A DNA stretch of 64,000 nt from Macrocybe gigantea (Eukaryota; Basidiomycota; Agaricomycetes; Agaricales; Callistosporiaceae), in NCBI GenBank assembly GCA_011319805.1, contig SJRY01000071.1:27606-91605 (forward strand). The letters run 5' to 3'. The notes under the pieces are model-generated. The model worked only from the letters and a program-made list of their open reading frames with translations. It was not told the DNA's origin and ran no database searches. Every line of letters starts with the position of its first letter. Position 1 is the first letter of the stretch. Shown here one piece after another: positions 11,007-22,885 of this stretch. Both the position numbers and the translations under genes were made by a program.

Positions 11007-13074
11007 TTAGCCAACCCATTTCCAGACTCTTGCTCCACCCTTGCGTCGCCCTTCGCCCTCCCATGCACGCCCTTCCCGCCTGACTTCCTGGTAACCTCTT
11101 TCTTGAAGCAATTCTCTTACGCCGTCCTCTTCCAAGAGCGATCCAAACATAAAAAGATAGCGCGGCCACTCGTGGACCCAGGGGTATAACGACATGTCCT
11201 TCGGTACAACCCCTCTTAGTACGCCGGGGCAGAGACAGGGTGCGGCGACAACGGAAAAGAGGAATTGACTTTAGCAGGAAAGTAGGTCCGCAGATATGTC
11301 TTTGGCGAGTCGAAGAAGACGTCTGTCTGGTCCTTGTATGTCACCACGTCTTGTCCTCTGAGATAAAAGAATAGTGTAAGAACGTGCAAGGCCGTCAAAC
11401 GCAAGAAATAAAAAATTCACGTCATCGGAGGCTCGCAGCCAAGAGCCCACATTCCACCCCGTGCCAAAGACTCTCGATGTAGATATGCATGTCCCGGAGT
11501 CGAGTGACAGGGCATAAGGAAGCCAATAGCGCCACCCTGCAGTTCCTCAGGAGGCAAGCTGCGTATGTAGGACATGACGCTGATGGGAGCGCCGCAATAG
11601 AACAGGACGACATAGGCTGAAGCAGGGAGGGTGAGTAAAATGAATACAGCATAGCGATTGCGAAGGGGTCGTATCCATCTCGGTGAAGGCGGTGAAGGAG
11701 GTGGAGGGCGTCGTTTCGCGGCAATGGGTCTGGATTGAAGGCGCCTTTGTGTTTTCGTATCCGATTCGGAGAGGTCGACAAGCGACTTGGCTGCGAGGAT
11801 GTGCAGGAGTGGGAGTATGGGGTGGATGAACCTCCACTCTTTGTGACCTGCCATAGAATATATCGAAAGCGTCCAGGCAATCGTTTTCACTATGGTGTTC
11901 AGGGCTACATTCCTAGACGAAGCCTCGAATGCAGTTATCCATAGGGCGTGCAGAACAAAAGGTAATGATGTCGTGCAGAGGATGGGTATTCCCTGGAGTA
12001 AATAGTAATACCATGGGCTAGATCCGTAGAATAAGGAAACGGAAGAGAGGTTTGTCAAGAGGAAGTTGAGTGGAGTGAAAACCGGTCGACCGTAATAAGA
12101 TGTATCGAGAAAAAGCATTAAAGTTATTGCAATAAACCTATGGAAGACATCAAATCTTTATTAGGGGAATTTGTGAGCATGTTACACACTTACCCGATTA
12201 GCAAGATGTCGGAAAAGACCTTCAGAAGGATGTGCCTATGTTGCCGCAGGGCCCAGAGAAGATTGAAGATAAGAAATACCCAGATGACGCCGCTGGTCGG
12301 ACGGACAATACAAGCAAGGGCAGAAAACGTCAAGACCTTGCGCAGCCTAGATCTATCCATGCTATCAAAACGCGTGTGGAATACGGACATATAGATAACT
12401 CGGTGGCGGACCTGCTATAGATCAACGCAGGACTTGATTTAAATGTTGCGTCCCAGGGATAATAGGCAAATGCAATGGTGGAAAGCGAGGTCTCCAACGA
12501 GTTGGATAGTGAACGGGAGAGCGAGAGCGCGTTGAAAAAAGATGTTAGAGATAGGAATAGCTGCAAAGCATTGCGTGAGGACCTGCGGTGTCCAGCGATG
12601 GATTCGACTTACAGCTGTTGAGGCGTATCTCTGACCGAGGACTCGACGAGTGAGTTCACATGTCCAGATATCCGTAGTGGCTGCCAGCGCTCCGTGCAAG
12701 ACCTTTGGGCCAAGAATCTATTCTTGCAAATCGACATCACTTTCTTCTATACGAACTCTGGAGTGAATGGGCGTACCTACCAAGAGCCAATCTACACGAT
12801 CCAAGTCTAAGACTTTCAATGTCCAGTATACCGGGACGTTGAGAGCGGGGTATGCAATGGAGCGTATCGGCCGCGCAGCGAGCCATTCCCAAGTGAGATG
12901 GCCGTAGCCGAACACAACATGATGCGCAGGTTCCAAAGATTGAAAGTATTCGTCGGGCTGGAAGAAGGTCCTTGTGCAGACGGCGACGAGGACGCGCACA
13001 GCCAGAGCAATAGCGATGACATTGCTCATCGTTGGAGAAAGGCGTGCACGCGACTCGCGACTCCAACATGTCAT
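11007..13074 (-). CDS. GPI10: GPI mannosyltransferase 3 (PIG-B/Gpi10)
   Basis: This enzyme adds the third mannose to the GPI anchor precursor in the ER lumen, using dolichol-phosphate-mannose (GT22/ALG9 family). The family signature is clear: RTFFQPDEYFQSLEPAHHVV and FGYGHLTWEW near the N-terminus, repeated hydrophobic membrane segments (for example 11750-12100), and the diagnostic loop motif HKEWRFIHPILP. The C-terminus reads HEWPRYLFMFGSLLEEDGV, followed by QERGY. The start was set at 13074; a later Met at 13029 is possible. The last segment is in a different frame from the preceding one (PLSPHPVSAP), and one extra base in the GGGG run at 11226-11229 would join them. It is head-to-head with the adenosine deaminase gene, only 97 bp away. 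Confidence 0.93.
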
Positions 13075-13171
13075 GTGCTTCTCATCATTTTCAGTCCTGC
13101 TCCTGGCAAAACTGGCCGGCTGCGATGTGCATGAGTCATTCCTATCATCATAGCTCCCAACGGCCTCGACC

Positions 13172-15375
13172 ATGTCCGCCGAAGTGACAGAGTACCAAAA
13201 ACGACGTGCAGCCCTCATCAACGAGGATCGGTCGCTTCGTCGCGAGTATTCGCAGCGGACGCGGTCTGATCTCGAAGCCCAGGCTGATCATGTCATTCGC
13301 GAGATCCGCGCCACTGAAGCGTCGTCGATATGGGTCCAGGAGCACGAGAACGTTCTCCATCCCTTCCCGGGTATGGAGTTTCTGACAGGTGCGTTATTCA
13401 TTATCGTCTTTGCTTTCCGATGCGCATGGCTTTGCAGGGCGTAGTATCATAGTGCAAACTAAACTGTTCAATATCCTTACCAAGGTTAACGAGCAGCTCT
13501 GTTCTAGAAGTCCAGTGACTGAACTAGCTGTCGGACTCAGATGCCAAAGGTGCATTGCTCCATGCGCACCTCGATGCCACCGTCAACGCGTCCTATTTGC
13601 TCGAACTTGCCTTGGAACATCCCGCTCTTCATGTTCGCGTCGCAGAACCCGTCACTGCGCAAAACCTCAAATCCATCTTACCCGAATTTAAAGGACTACC
13701 ATTAGAACGGCATGACGACGCCTCCAGTATATCATCTCCATCATATACTCCAGGACGTTGGGTCTCTTTGGGCAAGGCAAGGGAGACATTTGACGCGAGT
13801 CTAGGTGGCCCAGAAGGGTTTGATAAATGGGTCATTGGATGTATGATGATCAATCCGACGGAAGCTTATGATACCCACAACACAATTGCAAAGGTCAGAC
13901 AGATTGACCTACTTTCTTTCGTAGAATCATCTAATACCATAAAATAGATATGGAAGAAATTCACGAGCACGTTTGTCGTATCGACGGTGCGTGGTTCTTC
14001 GAACCCAACGAAGTCGTTGCTTAATGGCTTAACTGCTAGGGATTGATACGCTTTGTGCCAATTTTTACGGAATATATACGACAGTTTTTCAGATCATCTA
14101 TCGAGGACGGGATTTCATATATCGAGGCCAGGATTAACTTTCTATACAAGTGAGTGCAGAGTTTCTCGTTTCGTTTCTAGTCGGACTGACCGGGCGCTAC
14201 ATAGATATATGGTTGGAGCAGATGGTCATGAGAACGTCCCTCACCGCGAATGGTTGAAGCTTTTCGATCGAGTTTTGAATGAAGTCAAGGCAGAAATGAA
14301 AGAGCAGGGAAGGGAGGGTGAATTCATCGGAGCTAGAGTACGTTGTCCTGTTTTGCTATATGCGAGCCGGTTTTCAGTCGGGTTTAGATCATATACACGA
14401 CCATTCGTTTCATCACGCCGGAGGAACTCAAATGGTATATAGAAGACTGCATTGCCCTGAAGAAAGAATTTCCGCACTTGATTGCAGGTCCGGCATTGCT
14501 CGGATTGTGGTTGTACTGTCTACTGACGGGCGCACAGGATTTGATTTGGTCGGAAACGAAAACGAGTTGAAGCCACTTATCGATTACATTGAGCCTCTTC
14601 TTGAATTCAAAGAGCGACAAAAGCAGGAAGGGGTGGATATCCCGTTCATCTTTCACGCAGGAGAAACTCTTGGCGACGGCGATGCTGCCGATTCAAATCT
14701 TTATGATGCCATCTTGCTTGGGACAAAACGTATAGGGCACGGGTTCGTAGCATTACTTGCAGTTTGATTATCACGATTTGATCTTTTACCAGGTATTCAC
14801 TTGTCAAGCATCCCAAATTGGTGGAGTTGTGCCGGGAGAATGGCATTGCTCTTGAAATTTGTCCAATCTCGTATGTGAACGAAACCTTTTTTTAAAGCTG
14901 GTCTATTAACCACTGTTGGGAATTTAGAAATGAAATTTTGGTAAACGCCGCGACGCCGATTCCAGAATTCTTGTGCTTACTTGCGACAGCGTCTGGCGTC
15001 TTCCATGCCCATGCATCCCTTGCCGATTGTTCTGAACAATGGGGTTCCAGTGGCCTTGTGCTCAGACGACCCTGCCGTGTTTGGCAACATGGGTCTGACG
15101 TTTGATTTCTACCAAGTGAGTTATTACGTTCTGGACCGTTTCAGATTGTGATGCTACCTGCCCTTCAGGTTTTGGTGTCAAGCGAGCTCACTAGCCTTAG
15201 CACCCTTGGCCAGCTGGCGCGCGACAGTCTCGAGGCAGGTGTTTGCAACGTGTCGCGGAAAATCATTCTGACGGAATGGCTGTAGCATACCACACTCGAT
15301 TCAAAGGAGAAGGCGAGAGCAATCGAAAATTGGGAAAAGCGGTGGGACGAGTTTCTGAGTGGTGTTGTGGCATGA
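13172..15375 (+). CDS. ADGF/CECR1-type adenosine deaminase
   Basis: This metal-dependent hydrolase deaminates adenosine or a related nucleoside. The start gives MSAEVTEYQKRRAALINEDR, an ADGF-like helical N-terminal region. Catalytic motifs appear in order: LLHAHLDATV (two zinc-ligand histidines), EARINFLYK, GFDLVGNE, FHAGETLGDGD (His and catalytic Glu), KRIGHG, CPISNEIL, and CSDDPAVFG (zinc-ligand Asp pair). No signal peptide is seen, so it is probably intracellular, unlike the secreted animal enzymes. Numerous short introns are present; the last (15235-15285) has a GC donor (GAG then GCAGGT). Between MPK (13541) and the LLHAHL frame (from 13552) one base is missing next to AAAGG. Fungal annotations call this group ADGF-like; the exact substrate is not provable here. 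Confidence 0.9.
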
Positions 15376-15682
15376 ATGTTATGTATACGTCTATTTGTAC
15401 GCAAGGGTAGAACGACCAGCAGGTTCTGAAACCCAAACTCAATTTGCCGTCTCCTCCACTGACCTTCAACACCGTCAGAGTCGTCGTCGAGCAAGGTGCG
15501 TAGCTTCGTCTTGCTGTTCAATGCCCTCTTCCATCCTCGCACCCCCTCACTCGTCCCCTCCCCTCTATCTCCATCAGAACCCATCCTCCACTTACCAACC
15601 ACTTCCAAGCCCACCCCATATCACTGGCCCTGCCCCAATCCCAATCCGTATCACATTAAAAGTACAGTAGACTAAATTGGCC

Positions 15683-17112
15683 ATGCCAGAAGTTGACTCC
15701 AATCGCAAACGCTCCCGCTCGCCGTCCGACACCGACACTCCGAAACATCACAAACGTGCCAACACCGGCACAGCTGCTGCTTCGGATGAAGCCTCGGCCA
15801 GCGCTCCTGACTCTGGTTCCTATCCCACTTCCGCAGACGTGAACATGGCGGATGCGCCCAGCAACAACACCGACGACAACAACGCATCGACCCCCGGCTC
15901 GAACCGCGACAAGTCCAAGGATGAATCCAAGAAGGACGGTAAGAGTGCAGAGAAGTTCGGCTCTGCTACCACCTCCGCAGCACCGTCGTCCTCGACGCCA
16001 ACGCCTGCCCCACCGCCTACGGCAAACATACACATGAGATGCCTCATCGTCACGCAGGACGCATCCATTATCATCGGTAAGGGCGGCTCCCATGTCAATG
16101 AGATCCGCGAGAAGAGCGGCGCTCGTGTAATGGTCTCTGAGAGTATACCCGGTAACCCCGAGAGGATTCTCAATGTCAGCGGGCCTCTCGACGCTGTTTC
16201 CAAGGTCTGCTTCAATCCTCCCAGTAATACCTATTGCACCATTTAGCATTCATGTTCTTCCCCCTTCCTAGGCGTTTGGGCTAATCGTGCGTCGGATTAA
16301 TGACGAGCCATTTGACGTCCCCTCGGTCCCCGGTAGTCGAGCTGTTACCATCAAGTTCATGATCCCCAACTCTCGTATGGGTTCGGTCATCGGCAAGGCG
16401 GGTTCCAAGATCAAGGAGATTCAAGACGCCAGTGGCGCGAGGTTGAACGCGAGTGAAGGCATGCTTCCTGGTTCTACTGAGGTAATGCATAGCATATATA
16501 CAGCTAGGTTCACGGCCACTGATCTTTCCCCGACAAAGCGCGTGCTGAGCGTTGCAGGAGTTGCCGATGCCATCCACATCGCAACCTATTACATAGGGAA
16601 TATATTGATCGAAGCCCAGGAGAGGATGCCTTCGGCGTCTAACTCGAGCTATCGCCCCGGAGGTTCCCGTCGCCCCCACGGTGGATCATCATATGTTCCC
16701 GGTTACCCAAATCCGTACACACCGCATCACCATAACCCGCCACAGCAGCTGCAAACCCAGCAGATTTACATTCCCAACGATCTTGTAGGTTGCATAATCG
16801 GTAAGGGAGGTAGCAAGATCAACGAAATTCGCCACATGAGTGCCAGTCAGATTAAGATAATGGAACCCGGCGCCACGGCTGTCGGGATCAATGGTGCTCC
16901 CGCGCCCGCTGGAGGAGAAGGAGAGCGCTTGGTGGTCATTACCGGCCAACCTGCGAACATTCAGATGGCGGTCCAATTGTTGTACCACGTAGGTCATCAG
17001 CAATCCAGTACCTTGATCCTTTACTCACGTTTGAAATGCTACTCAGCGCTTGGAACAGGAGAAGCAGAAGCAACTTCGAGCGCAATCGTCCGGTGGCGGC
17101 AACACTTCATAA
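15683..17112 (+). CDS. Three-KH-domain RNA-binding protein (PBP2/HEK2/PCBP-like)
   Basis: Poly(rC)-binding/HEK2-type KH proteins bind single-stranded RNA or DNA and act in mRNA localisation, stability and telomere or chromatin functions. A disordered N-terminus (MPEVDSNRKRSRSPSDTD...) with an NLS-like KRSRS precedes three KH domains. KH1 contains IIIGKGGSHVNEIREKSGA, KH2 contains GSVIGKAGSKIKEIQDASGA, and KH3 contains GCIIGKGGSKINEIRHMSAS. All three GXXG loops are intact. A His/Pro/Gln-rich linker separates KH2 and KH3. The C-terminus ends EKQKQLRAQSSGGGNTS after a final short intron. Introns also interrupt the first two KH domains. The start at 15683 is the first ATG of the frame. Confidence 0.93.
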
Positions 17113-17376
17113 ACCGCTTTTCGCAGAACGTCACTTGGTGCCTGCGAGGTCTGTCCGTCTTTTTCATTATACGCGCTGAGGATATGCGCGGTTCTTTTGG
17201 GCATTGGTCCCTCTGTACTGTTAGTCGATGTTTTCTTTTTCTTTTCTGTTTGATTTGTTATTTGCATATGGTCGTCGCCGCTTGCTTATTGACTTGTTGC
17301 CAAATCTGGAAGTCGGTATTATATAATCAATCGAAAATTTGAGTTGCAGCATTGTAATCAGTCTCGCAGCACGGAA

Positions 17377-18633
17377 ATGGCGTCCATCCTCAAAGCCCAG
17401 AAAGCGAATGCCGCAAAGGCAGAGGCCAAGTCCAAAGGCAAACGCAAGGCCGATGATATGGACGTGGATAATGCGGCCGAAGCCGTCGAGCCCAAGCGGA
17501 AGAAAAACAAGCAGCGAGTGCTGCTCTTGTCCTCGCGAGGCGTCACGCATCGTATGAGGCATCTCATGAACGATCTAGAGGCATTGTTGCCCCACGTCAA
17601 AAAAGGTGCGCTATTGGAATGTATATTCTTGAACGGAACACGGTCCCAACGAAAGAACAATGTCGTTCGTCCACAGATTCAAAGCTGGATTCAAAGAACC
17701 ACCTCAGCTTGCTCCCCGAACTTGCCGACCTGAATAACTGCAACAACGCGCTGTATTTTGAGGCGCGACGATACGAGGACCTGTATCTCTGGGCTGCGAA
17801 GACGCCGAATGGACCGAGCATAAAGATGCACGTGCAGAACATCCACACGATGGACGAGCTGAAGATGACGGGGAACTGTTTGAAAGGTAGTCGTGGTCTC
17901 TTGAGCTTTGACAAGGCATTTGAAGAGACGGAGTGGGGCAGGCTGACGAAGGAGGTATTCACGCATGTAAGTGGAGGTTAGCTTCCTGTTCCGTTTTCTT
18001 CCCTGATATTTTTCTGTCCATTGTCCGTTCGATAGATCTTTGGCGTGCCGTCAACAGCGAGAAAGACAAAACCGTTTATTGATCATATTCTGACATTCTC
18101 GATACTCGACTCCAAAATCTGGTTCCGCAACTTTCAGGTTAGCGCCTCCTCCCTGCAATGCAAAGCGGGCATTCGGAATCTTATTGTCCAATTTATCTGA
18201 CTTGATTTTCTCGCGCGGCGCAGATACTGGAAAAAGACCCGCTACAGCCTAATGGGCCGCCGCAAGCGAGCCTCGTTGAAATCGGCCCGCGATTTGTACT
18301 CACGCCTATACGCATCTTTGAGGGCGCATTCAGCGGAGCGACGGTGTTCTCCAACCCTGGTGAGCTTAAATCTTCCATTGTCTTCCTGGAATAGTTAGAT
18401 GGCAGGGAACTCGTGTTTGATCGCACTTTTATTCTATAATCTCCATACTCGTCATCGCTGATGTATATGACGTTGCAGAATTCGTATCGCCGGCTGCAGT
18501 GCGCTCGGCTATGCGCAGGGAGAAGGGCGACAAGTACAACAAACGGAAAGACGCACAGATGGAGAGCATGCGGAGGAAAGAGAAGGGCAAACGCGGCGAA
18601 GACGAGTTGGCGGTGTCAAAGGTGTTTGCATGA
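17377..18633 (+). CDS. BRX1: Ribosome biogenesis protein BRX1 (Brix domain)
   Basis: BRX1 is a nucleolar factor for 60S ribosomal subunit assembly and 27S pre-rRNA processing. After a Lys-rich N-terminus (PKRKKNKQRV, NLS-like) the Brix domain begins: LLLSSRGVTHRMRHLMNDLE. It continues with RRYEDLYLWAAKTPNGPSIK, then NCLKGSRGLLSFD, FIDHILTFSILDSKIWFRNF, and LVEIGPRFVLTPIRIFEGAF. A basic C-terminal tail (MRREKGDKYNKRKDAQ) ends at 18633. Four or five short introns were inferred. The protein is intact, with no frame break seen. Confidence 0.97.
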
Positions 18634-18971
18634 CAGGATCTCGCATGGCTTGGACCTGGCGCGGGTAAACGGTTGCGAGGAAGCACAGGCTGGTGAACAA
18701 CAGGAATTGTTACAATAAATTGGCTGTCAGAGATGGAACAATGGCCTGGACAAAAGGAACGCCATACTGAGCGGTTGTTTTTATGCACGTTTATATGGCC
18801 TTTGTTCACCAAAAACGTAACTTTGTACCTAAACGCCTACATCATGCAACAAAGGTCCTGCCATTTGTTATATAGCCCCACTAGATGGCTTTGTTCGTCC
18901 TCAGTTTACCCAACTCTTCCACTCAGCTTCGCTGCCTCTTTTTTTCTTCTTTGTAGACGTCCTTTCTCCAC
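18634..18971. other. Intergenic stretch between BRX1 and the arrestin-fold gene
   Basis: This 338-bp tandem intergenic region should hold the BRX1 3' UTR and the next promoter. Pyrimidine-rich tracts precede the downstream start (near 18930-18960), as is common for fungal promoters. No other signal was seen. Confidence 0.45.
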
Positions 18972-20707
18972 ATGTCTGTCTCTGTAGAAATCTGTCCTCT
19001 CACGGACACACTGGAAATGTATGGGGAGCCTGATACATCGTGAGCAACTTTGTGGCGCACTCGCATCACAAACAGTTCATCTTATCATTCGTCTCATTTC
19101 AGGTCTGCCTATTCGTTATCCGGCCATGTCGCGGTCAAGCTATCATCCCCTTCTCTTATTTCGACCGTCGCAGGACGGCTCACTTCCTGCTTCGGTCGCT
19201 CGTCCTCACTTTTGAAGGACAGACCGAGATATTTACGCCCCAGACTGGCTATTCTGGCATGCGTCTCTGCTCCATTACGAAAGAGCTCGCACCAGAAGAG
19301 CCTCTCGAGCTAAGCAACGAAGGCCTTGAAGAAGGTGATCAGCCCTGTAAGTCTCTTTTTTTTTTTGAATATCTTATCCTAAGCCTTATCGGTGGATCAA
19401 GGTGTCTGGAATGTCGTTTTTGATCTTGCTATACCTGGCTGGCTTCCGGCAACGATTACTTATGGCCAGGAGAATATCGGCGTTCGCTACAGCCTTCGCG
19501 CGGAAGCGAAGTTCGAGAACATGGATGAGGACCCGCCGAACACCTGGTCGTTCGCCGCTCTCTGCACTTCATTTCAGTCCAGAGTGAAAAACGTCCTATC
19601 ATCGAAGACGATCGTCCTGAAGCGTTTCGCCTCTGAAGAGTCGAGGCGCATACCCCATGTCACGTTCATGATCGACACGCTCGCCTCTTCGGTCAGCGAG
19701 TCCAGTAAGGATCGGATACCGGCGGACGTTCTGTCGAACATCCAGGTGCTGGCTTCCGTGCCCGAGGACGTCGACGTCAACGCCTCGCAGATGCCAGTCA
19801 CCCTGCGCATGCGCACACAGAACCTCGATGCTGCGGATTGCGAACGGGTGCAAGTCAGCTCAATCTCTGTGGACGTTCTTCAGATAGAAAAGAGCAGGTC
19901 TGCATCGGCTTTTTCTGATTTTGGGGCGGATGAGGTACTGACATCTCCGTTGACAGAGTCCGCCCGACCCCCGGTTATCGGACACTGTTTCCGCTTCCTG
20001 GACCGTCGCAGCAGCCCCCGAACATGCCTCTTCGACGGCCCCACCCCCTTAGCGCGATCTACGATGTTGGTCTCTTCATCTGCGAACCATCCATTGAATC
20101 CTGCGTGCGTTGCTTTTCCTTACTCCCGCCAGGTGAAACAGGCCTGCACCGTCTGGGCGAGAACCATCCATTCGCAAAGGACGCCCTTCCGGAGGAAACG
20201 CCAACGTGGTACACGCTGGAGATGCTGGTCCCTCTTGTGCGCTGTGCTGAACCTCGACAAGGTGATGAGTGGGCTGGACCGTCGATTCTGCATCCGTCCA
20301 CAGTATCTCCGCTGCTCAATATCCGCCATGAAGCTCGAATCTCTTTGACTTTCTCATACAAGTACCCACGCACTGGTGTCACCAGGAGCGAAGAATTGAT
20401 CTTTGCCGTGCCGGTCCGGTTCGCACCTCTCCCTCCTCCCCCGGTCTACACTCCCCCTCTGGTCCGTTCCCCTGAACCGGATGCCATGTCTGAACAATCG
20501 ACCGCTCCTTCGTCTCCTACGATGCCATATGCACCTAATCTTCCGGCGTACTCGCAGCTCTTTGATTCCAACGGCGAACGCAAAATAGACTATTCCATAC
20601 CTCTGCCGCTTTACACGCCTGCCTCCTCTTCGTCCACGTTGGAACTCGACGTCCAACACATGGAACAAGAGGGACTTGGTCCCGCTTCATTGGAATCCCA
20701 CGTCTGA
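18972..20707 (+). CDS. Arrestin-fold protein (alpha-arrestin-like)
   Basis: The protein looks like a basidiomycete arrestin-like adaptor; such proteins link membrane cargo to ubiquitin ligases, but the cargo here is unknown. Exon 1 (MSVSVEICPLTDTLEMYGEP) is spliced to SAYSLSGHVAVKL, then RSLVLTFEGQTEIF and VWNVVFDLAIPGWLPATI, which are arrestin N-like strands. An arrestin C-like half follows (ISLTFSYKYPRTGVTRSEE). The C-terminal tail is Pro-rich with a PPPPVYTPP segment and NLPAYSQLF, reminiscent of PY-type ligase-docking motifs. The frames before and after the CCCC run at 19147-19150 disagree; one extra C reconnects SLSGHVAVKLSS with RRRTAHFLLRSL. The stop is at 20705-20707. Confidence 0.78.
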
Positions 20708-20978
20708 TTTGACCCGCGAGAACTCTAGAGCACCCTAATACCTTCGTTTACTGTTGTCATACTGCTGCTTACTTTTGCTTTGGCATCCCAAGCTCTCTTT
20801 ACATCTTTGCACTTATCATTCATTTTTCTGCTGCACGCAACACTCGTCTGCCACTCATTTGTGTAGTAATAGGGAATTATTGTTCGCCGTTTGTACCTAG
20901 TAGCATTGTATGAAATACGATTAGTATTCGGCTGCAAAGATGAGTGGTGTCTTGTCACACCTGTCACTTCAAACTCCA

Positions 20979-22778
20979 ATGAGCGACTCTGGCGAGTTCG
21001 GTGCGTTCGAGCCTTTCGTCCCACAGCGTCCGTCATCATGTCTTCTGTCTAGGTGATCTCGCGCCCACGACGCCCCTCATACGCGTCAGGCCTTTCCGAA
21101 ACAACCATAACAACCACAGCAAGCCAGGTCCATCCTCAAAGCCCGCCCAAAAGCGAAAAGGCGCCTCCCCCTCAGAAGAGCCCGACGATGACTCGGACAT
21201 AGAGGAAGTCAGGCCCGAAGAGGCGCCTTCTCGACCGGCCGCGCGATCGCAACGCGCGAAGCAGGGCGCAAAGGAGCAGCCAGAGGCCACAGGCGCGTCC
21301 AAGACCAACGGGAACTCGGGGAACGCGAAAGGCAAAGGCAAAGCCCCCAGCCGAGCTGCGAGAGCCGTGCCCGCTGCTGCTCCGGCGAAACGGGGGCGGA
21401 AACAGGTCCAGAGGCAGCCGTCTCCTGAGCCGATGGACGTGGACGTGGATGTGGACGAGGCGGAAGTGGCGGAAGGGAAGAGGACGAGCAGCGCGCTCCG
21501 GCTCTAGCGCGCGCGCTGAATTCTGCACTGGCCGCGAAAGCCGCGCCACGCGGTGAGAAACGCGCTGCAATGGCCGCTGATGAGTCGTACACGGATGAAC
21601 GATTGAAGCAGGTATGGACGCGGACGATCGCACTTCTTTCTTCACCCGTCGAAACACTCAATCATGTCTTTCATCTGCAAGGCCGAAACAACCATAACTA
21701 CCTTATCAAAGCAGCTAGAAGAGCTGTTTCAAGTACGTGAGACGGAACCCGAGAAGCTGCTCAAAGAGAAGGAGGCGCAATACCAGGCTCAAATACAGGG
21801 TGTGCTTGCGATATGTATCTCCGGAGAGTTTTCAGCCTTTGTTGATTCTCATTTTTATCAGCCCAAGAACGGCTTATCCGGGAAATGACTGCTCAGCTCG
21901 CCCGCAAGGAGCCATTGATGCGCGAAGGCAAAACCGGAATACTGCATCTGATGACCCGGGAGGCAGCCGACGAGGAGAAGCGCCAGTTGGAAGGGGATGT
22001 GCAGTACTGGCAACAATTGGCCAAGGACCGGCAGGCCACGATTGAGGCTCGAGAAAAAAGGATAACGGAATTGGAACAACTCGGTCCGTTGTGCGATCTT
22101 GACTTCTCAACTACTACTCAGGGAAAGATTGACATTCGGTCTCTTTTTGTTCATTTGGGTTCCAGAACAGGATTTGCGGTATGAGGTGCGCATCGAGGCC
22201 GAAAAGGCAAAGACCCTTGCTACAAAAGCGCGCAATACACCCGCCTCCAATTCGCGGGTGCGTCCTGTCACGGACGACCCGAAGCACGTCAGAGTCGTTC
22301 GGTTCTATGAAGACCTCACGAATCTGCTCGTGACAAACGTCAAGCTGGGAACGTCAAAGCAGACCGACACGGAAGAGCAGATCTTTGACTGTGTCTACAC
22401 GTATAATGATGAGGAGGGCGATATTGTCTCAAAGAGTACGTGTGCCTTCACTGAGAAACCATGGTTGGAATGCTAAGATGACTCGTGCTTAACTTAGGCA
22501 TACACTTCTCTCTTCGGCTCTGCGATGAGCTTCCCGAAGCAGACCAGCCTCAAAATGATTCTGGAGAATTGGTGCACATGGCTCACTACACACCTCACGA
22601 ACTGGACAAAGAGCCAGAGGACTTTGTGCAGGGTCTGGGCTTCCTCTCTGGATCATTCAGCTTCCAATATGGTCAACTAGCATTATTTTTGCGGACGTTG
22701 AACCGAGTCATTGGGGAGGCGATGGGGAAGAACGAGGATGAGCAAGCGGCTTCCGATCCTGACCTCATCAGCAATTGA
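20979..22778 (+). CDS. CSM1: Monopolin-like chromosome segregation protein (Csm1/Pcs1)
   Basis: Csm1/Pcs1 clamps kinetochore microtubule attachment sites and in yeasts also acts at rDNA. Exon 1 (MSDSGEFG) splices to DLAPTTPLIRVRPF, leading into a charged disordered region with many Asp/Glu and a MDVDVDVDEAEV stretch. A coiled coil follows (AETTITTLSKQLEELFQVRE, later EEKRQLEGDVQYWQQLAKDR). The C-terminal globular domain has VRVVRFYEDLTNLLVTNVK, EEQIFDCVYTYNDEEGDI, and a final FQYGQLALFLRTLNRVIGEA. This order is that of the Csm1 family. The disordered part and the coiled coil are in different frames across GGG at 21475-21477; one extra G joins EGEEDEQRAPALARALNSAL. Confidence 0.87.
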
Positions 22779-22885
22779 ATTATATTTCATTCCAGATTCA
22801 TTGTAGTTCTAGTCCTTTCCACCATTGGTACTGTCACGGATATATGCTATTATAATTGGAATATTGTCTTGCTTCTCTTAGGGAA

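Noticed and set aside
11210..11275. 55-nt GT-AG intron near the GPI10 C-terminus
   Set aside because: Both possible acceptors give the wrong phase and would remove the conserved PLSPHPVSAP segment.
15656..16249. Long minus-strand open frame opposite the KH gene
   Set aside because: It is an antisense shadow of a well-supported coding exon, with biased composition (Val/Gly/Arg-rich) and no domain.
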